Assembly (NCBI RefSeq): GCF_932526225.1 | Contig: NC_064047.1 | Location: 10,710,494-10,770,493 of the forward strand | Length of the DNA stretch: 60,000 nt | Direction of reading: 5' to 3' | Origin: Nematostella vectensis | Lineage: Eukaryota > Cnidaria > Anthozoa > Actiniaria > Edwardsiidae | Part shown: piece after piece, positions 49,996 through 60,000 of the stretch | Layout of the letters: every line of letters starts with the position of its first letter | Position numbering within the stretch: the stretch's first letter is position 1 | Translations under genes and position numbers: made by a program | The notes under the pieces: generated by a model | What the model saw: the letters and a program-made list of their open reading frames with translations, nothing else | What the model was told of the DNA's origin: nothing | Databases searched by the model: none

Positions 49996-52900
49996 TATCA
50001 TCGTCGTCGTCGTCGTCGTCATCACCATCATCCAATCAGCACAGTAATCATGAAACCATTACCACTATCATTTTTCACTATCATCATCTATTTTCTTCAA
50101 CATTTTCTGAACGCTTTAACTTATCATTATCATCATCAACATTATCATGGTTATTATCATAATACAATCAGCACAGTAATCATGAAATCATTACCACTAT
50201 CACTCATCACTATCATCATCTGTTTTCATCAACGTTTTCTGAACGCTTTAACTCAGCTTTTGAAAAAGCAAAACTACCCCCTTACTAATATTTATTATTT
50301 AGAGCCTTATGTGTGGCGCCTTTTTGACATCATGTTACCCACCTTGGTTAGCAGCACCTCTCTTCCGATATCCACCTGCAGGTACTCGCCGACTGCATTT
50401 CTTCCTGCGCTCCAGGCCTCTGGCCACCAGGTGTTTGTAAAGTTGAGCCGTCCTCTCTCGGGGCCATACATCCTACCATAATAGGACGAAGAGGTCATCG
50501 CGGAGTCAGGAATCTCTCCAGACTGAAGGCCGAGGGGCTTTCCTGGGCTGCAGCCTGAAAACCAAACAAAAGGTTATATTTAGTAGAAAAATTCCACATA
50601 ATCGTTCATTGATATTATTTAGGTAAAACAGTGAAAAAAAAAAACAGGCTTCCAGCTTAAAAAACAGATCTGAAATTGTATTTGTTAATATTTTGAAGAT
50701 CAAGCATGAGGCCGCAGTAACAAAGCATGTCTATGTCTATTTCTACAAGGCCAGCACCACCCCCCTTGTTCGACAAAAGTGTTCGCTTTATAAATACTAC
50801 TACTATCTTTCCTCTCTCTCCCTCTTTTGTCTGTGATACCTATGACTGCCCCCCCGGTCCCTCAAAAAATCCTTGATACGCGCCTGTTCGTAACGTAACA
50901 TTTAGAAACTAAGTAAGTAACATGCTCAAGTTTTTATTAAGTTATGCTACTTATCGGAAAAGCGTTGCTACTTGATTTTGCACCATGGCTTTCATTTTCC
51001 TATTTCTGTTGTTATTTTCTGTGCGTGCGGAATGCCAAAGAGATCAATACCAGGACCCCTGTTAATCTACCTTCCAAGCAGACGTACTCCTCCACGTTCT
51101 TTTCCATCAATGGGTAACATTCACGATCGTCAGGGCATGGACTGAACTCGCAAGGATTCTAAGTTTACAAAAGGAAAAATATCAGGCGCGTACAACACGT
51201 AGGGGGGGGGGGGGGGGCAATGTGCGCCCACCCCCTTGGCGGCCAAAAGTGGGTCTCGTGTCTGACTTTTGTCACGAATTGTTTGGTGCTGTAATAAAAT
51301 CTATATCACTGTGGTTTACTTGCTGATTGTTTAGTGTCTTGAAACAATTTTAGTGCTTGCAAATAAGTAGAGCTTCAAGGATTTTGAATGATAAGGCGAT
51401 TTAGTTGCTGGAAAACATCGCAAGCACATAAAAAATTCGCAGAACATTGAAAACGGCAGTAAAAAAGCAAACAAGCACATAAAAAAGCAAGCGATGATAA
51501 AAGCGAGCAACTCTTGAGTAGCAGCCAAACAAACATACATTGTTACCATGGTTACCTTAAAAGGACAATAGCTTAATCCCGGCCTGGGCACTAAGCCGGT
51601 TGCGTTCATCGCGTGATCAGTAAAGCTGAGTTCACACGTTCTTTTACCATTTGCATCTTGTTCGCCGATGTTGTAGGAGAGACAGCTAAAATCATTGTAA
51701 CATTGGATTTCGCATGTCTGGTCCGCACCTATAACTATGGCTCGCAGGATGTTTTCGTCCGTCATGGATTTATTTTCAATGCACTTCAAGATCTCCAAAT
51801 TTCGGCAGGTACTGAGAACTGAAAATAGATCAGGAACATGGAATGTGCTTGTCTTCTTTATTCCTTTTGTTTAACGTTATAGGGGTCATAGAAACACCGC
51901 CCCCAGCACCATCCTAGACCGACAAAATATATGGGTAATTTACTAATTAAAGAAAATACTAGACTTGATCCATATTATATCTTCGCAACCAAGAATCAAC
52001 TGCATGGTGGGACTGTTTGTCCAACCAAGAAATAGCAAAGTTCAAATTGTATGATTGTGTTAACTGACATTTTATCGTTCTTTTGTTCGTGTAGTATAAA
52101 GTAGTAAAGTTAAGTAACTGAAATTTGTGCATCAAATTCCCTTTTATTAAACGTGAAGAGATTATAATTCAAAATAATAATAATTCAGAATCTTCTTAAT
52201 TCAGAATATCAGCCACCCGGAGTGCCCCCCCCCCCCTCGCCTTAAAGAAGACAAACAGTATCTGTTTGTAGAATAAACTTAAAGAGGTATATTTGCCCCA
52301 TTGAAATCTCCACCAAACGACCTTCGACAGCAGCCCTTCAGAGTTTACAATTCAATCCGTGGGGAGTCTGGAGCAAAACGTCAGGGGTAAGTCTATTTTT
52401 GTCTGACTTAGGGAGATATTTACAAAAGGCGTTAAATTTGATTGATCGATTGATTCAATACCAAGCACGACTTACTTATTCTCTGCCTCTGGTTTCTATA
52501 AATAATTGATGGACAACATTTGACAGTTTAGCATTTTTCATTATCTTTCTAAAAACCTGTAAACTTGCGAAACTCAGTGCTTGTGATCCAGATTCTAAAT
52601 TAAAAAAAATACATAAAGTTCATCAAGGTTGATAATTGGCTTTCACTTCCACTCACTAAAATCAACAGAAAATCAATAAAATGTCCAAGATTCTTTTTTT
52701 AAAACCTGGAAACACCAGAAATACAGTGTCGGAGATTCGATATCCAAAAAAAATTAAATTTATCTGGGCTGGAAAAGTACATGGTCAGCTTATCTTCGCA
52801 AACGGTATTTTCTAAAAAAAACTTAAGAGTTTAGTGCTTATGGTCCTAATTCTAAATTGAAAAACTCATAACTTTTATAAGTTTAACACGGATATTGACA

Positions 52901-53083
52901 TCGACTCACTCACGCAACTCAACAAAAAAATGACAAAAAATTATTGGCGTCTAGGAAATTTTTTAAGGCTTTTGAGTCAATAACACCTTTAGTTTACTGG
53001 ACGCCACCATTCATTGCTAAGTTGCACTTGTTTAACTTACCAAGATCGACTTGATAAAACCCGAAAATAAAGACCAGAGCCAT
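48830..53083 (-). CDS. Gene 6: secreted PAN / EGF-like / F5/8C protein, 287 aa
   Basis: Exons: 53041-53083, 51556-51818, 51071-51158, 50343-50554, 49773-49886, 48830-48973. All six exons are offset from gene 3 by exactly 26824 bp. Gene 6 shares gene 3's private variants: GAT at Asp69, the long G-run in intron 2, one extra A in the intron 3 A-run, and a 377-bp upstream microsatellite. The protein is the same as genes 3-5. It is the last complete copy on the right. Confidence 0.86.
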
Positions 53084-53619
53084 CTGAAAAGTTTTACATA
53101 GCCCTTCTAGTTGCTCCATTATTCACAGGACTCCCACAAGCCTTCTCTTAACAAAAACAACCGCATCTTATTAACTTTGCTTGGATAAGTCCTCGCGAAG
53201 TAAAGCTACGAATTATCCAGTAGTTACATCACTAAGGTATTATTGTCTTGTTTTTGATGCTTCAATCAGAATCAGTGATTATGGAATAGCCCAATTTCTA
53301 GTTCCACTATGACCGCTGGACTTACAGACTAAGGATGCATAAATACAGTGTAAGCCTCGACTTGAGGCAAATTTCGTGCGCATACCAGCTCTGGAACTTG
53401 GAATAAAACAAAGCAAAAACCTGTGAATACTTCATGATCCTGCTGGTATTTGCAATCGATTCAATTGAAACCGAGGCTGGCACTGTATTTATGCGTCCTC
53501 TGTGCCTATGGCCAGCAGGCACAACGGAACTCGAGACTGGACTATTACCGGGAAAGAATGGCATTAAGACCTGCGTTTTGAAACAACAGAATCAAAATCA
53601 AGATCTTCCAATTGTATTT

Positions 53620-53996
<377 letters not shown>

Positions 53997-54347
53997 CTTA
54001 ACTATGAAAGATAATCTCTCGGGCGCAAATGCTTTTGATTGGTCGCTCGAGCGGTATGACCAGGAGATACCAGAATACTCAGCCTAGCTCCAGGTCTTCG
54101 AACCGGATTTTCTAAGGAGATGAACTTTTACAAAGCGTGGGGTCTGTGACGATGTGTTCCTGTGACGTCATGCTCTACCGACTACAGAAATCCCGACAAG
54201 AAGCCAGGGTAAGAACACGTGAGACTTGATTACCACAGGAATCCCATTCAGAACCGGGGTAAGAACACGTGGGACTTAGCTGAGAAGAATTCACAGTGCA
54301 TATCACTAAAGCGTGTTATAAGAACACGTGAGACTTAGTTGACCATC

Positions 54348-57143
54348 ATGGCGGCCAGTCACGTCTCCCTGAGCTCTGTCATCATTTTTTTTAGCTATAC
54401 GATCCTTGCTACTTTTTGCTCAGCCATTGCTAATCGCAATGGCAAAGAGACGTCATTCTATTTATGGAGATTTTGCAAAGTAGGTTTCTCTAATAGGCCT
54501 GATTTCGGGAATCAACATCATTCCCTGTTTCGTCTAAGACGAGACTTCACCAGATCAAACTGCTACTTCGTTGGGCTTCTGCTTCTCTGCGGAGATGTTG
54601 CATCCCATCCTGGCCCACGGGCGTTCTCTAGAGGAAAAAGTAATTGCTGTACCACCGTGAAATGCTTGTATATGAACTCTAGGAGCGTCGCTAAAAAACG
54701 GAGCGAACTCCAAGCACTTCCCATTGGCAAGGACTTAATATTCCGTGTGGAGTCTTGGCTGAATCCAAATTATCTGCACTGCGAATTACTCCCTAGTTCC
54801 GCGGACTACTTCATCCACAGAAGTGACAGACAGTCCCGTAGATTAGGAGGAGGAGTGTTCCTGGCGGTCAAAAACAGTATCGTGAGCCTCCGTCGATGTG
54901 ATTTTGAAACCGACGCTGAACTTTTAGCAGCATGCGAGCTCTGTCCCAACTCACGATGCAAGATTCTGGCTATCATTTATTACCGACCGCAGGACACTGA
55001 CCTAGAGTATCTAAAACAACTCAAGAAAACTCTGCGCCTAGCTTCTAAAGCGAAATTTGCATAATAGATAAAGAGATAAAAAGTGTCTGAGTTTCGAGAG
55101 GATACCGTTATTTCTAGAGATTCGTGTAAATACGTAGGAGATATGGTGCTTGAAGGAAACTGTCTCATCTAGTAGCACTCTTAAATATCTAATATATTTC
55201 TTACGCTCTAGAGGTTGACTTCCGATTTTTAAATCTACCTCGTCATATTTTTTTCCTAACTTACTTAATTATCATAAAATTAGCTTTAGTTAAGTTGATG
55301 GATAGTTTATTAATCGCACCAATCCTTGACTTTTCCTAATTCTCTGTTCATGAGCTTTTCTAAGGTTTTGAGATCACTTGCAGACGCAAACACGTTTTAG
55401 TGTCGCCAGCAAAAATTCGATAAAACAAAGCATCGGTGCAGCTAGGCATATCATTAATATAGATTAGAAAGAGGATCGGTCCTTGACTCCCATAAAGCCT
55501 GTGGAACGGATCAAATCCCTGGGATTCTGCTGAAAAACACCGCTCATCAAATCGCATCATCGTTATGTCGGTTGTTTAATCTGTCGCTTTCTCTTGGATC
55601 CGTTCCCTCGCTTTGAAAGGTCGCAAATGTCACACCTGTCTTTAAAAAGGATGACCCCACCCTGGCAGAAAACTACAGGCCTATCTCCCTTCTGTGTATC
55701 CTGTCAAGAGTTCTTGAACGCTGCGTCTTCAAGCGCTGCTTCGACTTCATTACCCCCCATATTTACCAGCTTCAACACGGATTCCTTAAGGGAAAATCCA
55801 CCGTGACGCAACTTGTTGAAGTCTATCATGACATCGTAGACAGACTAGCAGGGGGGAAGGACATTGATGTCATTCACCTAGACCTTTCCAAGGCCTCATC
55901 ATCTGCTTATTTCCAAGCTGCAGCAGTATGGAGTCACGGGTTCTCTGCTGAAATGGTTTGTGTCCTACCTAACGGGGGAAGGAGGCAGCGTGTTGTCCTC
56001 GATGGTGTGTCCTCCTCTTGGCTGTCAGTGACCTCAGGGGTCCCACACGGATCTATCCTTGGGCCCCTGTTGTTCCTAGTATATGCCAACGATATGCCTA
56101 ACTAGTGCATCAAGGCTCAAACATCGCTCTTTATGCTGATGATTCTAAGCTCTACCGCTCTATAGACACTGCAAGTTCCTCAACCTCGTTGCAGGCTGAC
56201 CTTGACTCCCTGTACAGCTGGAGTCTAGAGCACGGCATGGAGTTTAGTGCATCTAAGTGTAAAGTGGTGCACATGTCAAAGAAGCGTTCCACCAAGCGTA
56301 CTCCGTACCCTTACCAACTATGCGGTCGCACCCTGGATCCAGTAGCGCAGGTGACTGACCTCGGCGTTACAATTACCAAAGATCTGTCTTGGGGTCCTCA
56401 CATCGAGCCTATGTGCGCAAAAGCAAACAGGGTGCTTGGACTAGTGAAGCGGGTCTGTTCTGATATCCTCGACCCAACTACAAGACAGCTGCTGTACTGC
56501 ACCCTTGTAAGGCCCCACCTGGAATATGCTTCTTGCATTTGGTCGCCTTCGACAGGCAAGCACAAAGCTCTGATTGAGAACATCCAGCGTCGAGCATCCA
56601 AGTTTATTTTGAACTATCCCGCCGATGTTTCATACACAGAAAACTCTTAAGCTCCTTCCATTAGAATATTGAAGAGACATAACCGATCTAGTTCTGTTAT
56701 TTAAAATAAAAAATGGTGATGTGAGCATTAATTTAGCTAGCCTCCTTTTTTCCAGCCACGTCCCGTTACTCGAAATTACCATCCTAACAATTACCGCCCT
56801 TGTTTCACTCACAACCAAAATTATTACAGGAATTCGTATTTCCCTAGAACTGTCAAACTTTGGAATAGTCTTCCTTCACTATGTCTTTCAGAAATCAGCT
56901 GACAACTCACTATTTAGAGAAACTTGCTTTTTACCAACCTCCATAATCTCGTAGAGCTTAAATTTATGTAATTCAATTTTTATTTTCGTTTAAGAATTTT
57001 TATTGTTTGTAATTTGTTGAGAAAGAATTTCAATTGGGGCTTTCGCCCTGTTTTCTTCTCCCGTCACATTGTTTTTTATTTTCTTTATTTTGTTTATTTC
57101 CTATTGTAAACCGTTAGTATTTTTGTGTGACAAAGCCAATAAA
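54348..57143 (+). mobile_element. Composite dead LINE, copy 5, with a GCA insertion
   Basis: Endonuclease frame 54348-55064 (2A-like motif 54594-54617) has one extra GCA codon (ELLAACEL for ELLACEL), a slippage within gcagca and the only indel that separates it from copy 2. Inverted second LINE 55061-55584, RT 55589-56650. Other lesions are as in copy 1. Confidence 0.87.
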
Positions 57144-57849
57144 CCGAGAAGTTTTTACAGTGCATATCACTAAAGCGTGTTATAAAGAACACGTGGGACT
57201 TAGCTGAGAAGTATTTACAGTGCATATCACTAAAGCGTGTTATAAAAGCACGTGGGACTTGAGAAGTATTTACAGTGTATATCACTATAGCGTGTTAGAA
57301 GAACATGTGGGACTTAGCTGAGAAGTATTAATTTGCCTGTTTCTGGAGGCCAAAGCTTTTGCACTATATGTGATGGTAAATGAAGTGTGGCTATGCAGTG
57401 TTATTTCACATTTTCCAGAGCACATCCATAAAGCCCGCAGGGAGATGTGCCCATGCCAGGTCCACACTATACTATACTAATATCAGTCAGACAGGACAGC
57501 ATCTTATAGACCACATCCATACAGCTCAGCCCGCAGGGAGATGTGCCCATGCCAGGTCAACACTATACTATACTAATATCAGTCAGACAGGACAGCATCT
57601 TATAGACCACATCCATACAGCTCAGCTCGCAGGGAGATGTGGTTATGCCAGGTCCACACTATACTATACAAATATCCGTCAGACAGGACAGCATCTTGTT
57701 ATATACCACATCCATACAGCTCAGCTCGCAGGAAGATGTGCCTATGCCAGGTCCACACTATACTATACAAATATCAGTCAGACAGGACAACATCTTATAG
57801 ACCACATCCATACAGCTCAGCTCGCAGGGAGATGTGCCCATTCCAGGTC
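57144..57849. repeat. 60-bp and 97-bp minisatellites, 3' of gene 7
   Basis: 60-bp monomers to about 57334 and 97-bp monomers 57420-57849, running into exon 6 of the truncated gene 7. Confidence 0.87.
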
Positions 57850-58851
57850 CGAGCGATGATGCGGACGTAGCGTACTTTTGGGTGGTAGCGTAGCTGATGA
57901 GAGACCACGGTGGTCTGTTTATAGTTGCCAAGGAATACCTGAAACGTGATACACAATCCAGTACTGTATAACTCTGGAAACTCAAACCCACATGGGAGAG
58001 GATGAAAAGGTCAAATAAGCGCGAGGCATTTTGGTTACACTCTTTTATAATAATGTCTAATTTTCAGTTGAGGCCGGGCCGTTCTTTCTTTTGGAGCATT
58101 ATAATACTGAATATGTTCTTAACGATGGTCTTACATTTTAGTGTATATAAGAACATAATACCGAATGAATTATCAGGAAAAAAATAACACTATAAATCCA
58201 ATCACATACTTTCACGAATCTCGCAATTTGATTGGCTGCCGTACTCGCTATCTATTGAGCCATAGATAGAGCGAACAAGCCGGTGTTTTCGCTCAAAACA
58301 GATCATTTATTACTGAGAATTATTAAAATATAGAGGTAGGTAGAATATAAGGTAGAATGTGATTGGATTTATACTAAAACAATTAGACTACTCGTAGTCT
58401 TATAGCAATAAATAGGTTGTTACTATAAGCACAACTTGATTCTGCGTTTTAGAATGCATCAGGACTAAAAAAATCTGCTATCTGAGCCTCGGCATGTTCT
58501 TAGCATGTTCTTAAAATTTGGCGAAATATCAGGCTGGACGTTCTTATAAAATGGTTCTTATAAAAAAAAAGAGTGTAATCGAGTAAAAATCAACTCTAAA
58601 ACAGTTGTTAATCAGAGTAGGCGGAGAGTAACTGCCCGACCGCACACAAAATGGCGGTTGGTTGGCTGGTTTCTAATAAAAAAGCTGTCCGCCGTCTGCA
58701 AACGTCTTTAAGTAGAACAAATGCATCGACCACTAACTTTTGCGTGCCCCTGTTTAGCGTAGTAAGGAGTCCAAGCTTGACCATCCCTACTGTGGCTCAA
58801 CTCGTACGATGTGACCCACTGGGGGTAATCTCCCCTGCCTTGTGTCGCAAC
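57795..58851 (-). pseudogene. Gene 7: truncated copy, discoidin exons B and C only
   Basis: Exon 6 (57795-57938) and exon 5 (58738-58851) are intact and match genes 3-6. Intron substitutions begin at 58638 (ctgcccGacc, ggttgGttgg, gtccgCcgtc, atgcaTcgac), which marks the edge of the homogenised array. Past exon 5 the intron-4 ATC repeat is expanded and family similarity ends near 59080. The signal peptide, PAN, EGF-like and discoidin A exons are missing from the window, so no complete protein can be made unless they lie beyond 60000. Confidence 0.82.
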
Positions 58852-58909
58852 CTAGCGTTAATCATAATCATAATCGATCATCAGCATCATTACTATCATT
58901 TTCGTCATC

Positions 58910-58924
58910 ATTCATCATCATCAT

Positions 58925-59006
<82 letters not shown>
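58910..59006. repeat. Expanded ATC microsatellite at the array edge
   Basis: Nearly pure atc triplets replace the mixed ATC/GTC tract seen in intron 4 of the other copies. They are followed by about 70 bp of the intron-4 segment (atcatgaaaccattaccact ... atcatctgttttcttcaata) before similarity stops. Confidence 0.93.
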
Positions 59007-59009
<3 letters not shown>

Positions 59010-59080
59010 TCAGCACAGTAATCATGAAACCATTACCACTATCATTTTTCACTATCATCATCTGTTTTCTTCAATATTTT

Positions 59081-60000
59081 CTCACGGTGGGCTAATAAGT
59101 GGTCAAAATCGGCGCTTTCGTATTCTCGCGAGCCGGCAAAAAACAGCGGTTATCCATCCAAAAAACACTCGGAGTTAAAAATGGCGGCAAAGGCTGTTAC
59201 TCTTTTGTAGCTTGAAGCAGTCATAAAAATCCTTGATACATGAGTCCACCTTTTTCATGAAATCCTTCCAAGCTACTTGGCTTGTACTGGTGTATTTCAT
59301 TAACAACTGTACAAGGGTTTAGAATACCTGTTATTGTCTGAGTGGAATCTATGATTTCTCTATTTTTATTATTCTGGATTGCTTTTACTTAAAAAAGCTT
59401 TATTTTTACTTGCTATTCCAAGTCCTTGTTAGCCGTCTTCCTCTTCTATGCCTTATCTTGTGAATGCCATAAAAGGTGATAACTCTAGTTCATGATACCC
59501 AAAAAACTATATCAACCAAAATATATTCAACTATATCAATTAAAAAATTATGTGAACATAGTTTTCCTTACATGTCCTAAAATCATTTTTGGTTTGTTGT
59601 GAACAGACACATCATTTACATAACCATTGATGCAATGTCAAAGTATTTTGTGCAGCTGTCCTTACTGTCAGACTAAGGACCGCTGTGGTAGAGACCATAG
59701 TCTAGTGGAAATAGAAACATAATCTTTGAGACTGAGGAGGTGTTAAAGTGCTTCAAGAAACTGATGACAATTATTTAGGATGTTCATGATAACGTAAGTG
59801 ATGCCTGTCCTTTTTGTTTTTGTCTACACATTAGTCTATTCAACTGATTTGACAAATCCCTAGTCTAGCTTCTAGAGCAGCTGTGCAGTAGCTGCTACCA
59901 AGTACTCATATTTTTTTATGCAAAGGAATCTTTTTAGCTAAAGAAAGGGGAGGGCGGGTCAAGCATGCCTACCTGCCAAGTTCTCAATACAGTAGGTTAC
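59081..60000. other. Unassigned DNA right of the array
   Basis: I find no PAN, EGF-like or discoidin exon, no LINE motif and no repeat shared with the array. The start ctcacggtgggctaataagt has no match elsewhere in the window. A short frame at aaaaATGGCGGCAAAG (near 59178) stops after nine codons. Confidence 0.5.

Overview
The window looks like animal genomic DNA, most likely from an anthozoan cnidarian (inference). The coding sequence is split by GT-AG introns. The domain set (PAN/apple, a small EGF-like module, F5/8 type C discoidin) is common in secreted cnidarian proteins. The mobile DNA consists of APE-type LINEs and cut-and-paste elements, and long simple repeats fill the introns. I see no bacterial gene organisation. 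Most long open frames are simple-repeat or antisense artefacts; the real exons are short and had to be read from splice sites and domain motifs.

The main content is a tandem family of minus-strand genes for one secreted protein: signal peptide, PAN domain, four-cysteine EGF-like module, then an F5/8C domain in three exons with the stop two residues after its last cysteine. The six coding exons (43, 263, 88, 212, 114 and 144 nt) have compatible phases (1, 0, 1, 0, 0) and join into a 288-codon frame including the stop. Gene 1 (1193-7739) is an old divergent copy broken by a 29-bp deletion. Genes 2 to 6 (10792-17309, 22006-26259, 30968-35214, 39899-44145, 48830-53083) read as intact. Gene 7 (57795-58851) keeps only its last two exons.

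Layout. 1-835: an 18-bp minisatellite and unassigned DNA. 836-9060: gene 1, with introns full of satellites, and its 5' flank. 9060-13633: a divergent older 3' end of gene 2, carrying a 527-bp MITE and a 2271-bp CACTG-ended DNA transposon. 13634-58637: five near-identical units of 8931-8965 bp. In coordinate order each unit holds exons 5 to 1 of one gene, a hairpin, an ATT/GTT microsatellite, a broken LINE with a second inverted LINE fragment inside it, two minisatellites, and exon 6 of the next gene. 58638-59080: the divergent edge of the array. 59081-60000: unassigned DNA.

Order of events from nesting (inference): the gene duplicated in tandem; a 60-bp minisatellite and a 97-bp minisatellite made from the gene's own last codons arose; a LINE inserted in the 60-bp repeat and was broken; the whole unit was then amplified very recently. 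Array edges lie in intron 5, so the edge genes are chimaeras. Units 3 and 6 match far better than neighbours do, which points to duplication of a three-unit block of about 26.8 kb, or to an assembly error of that size.
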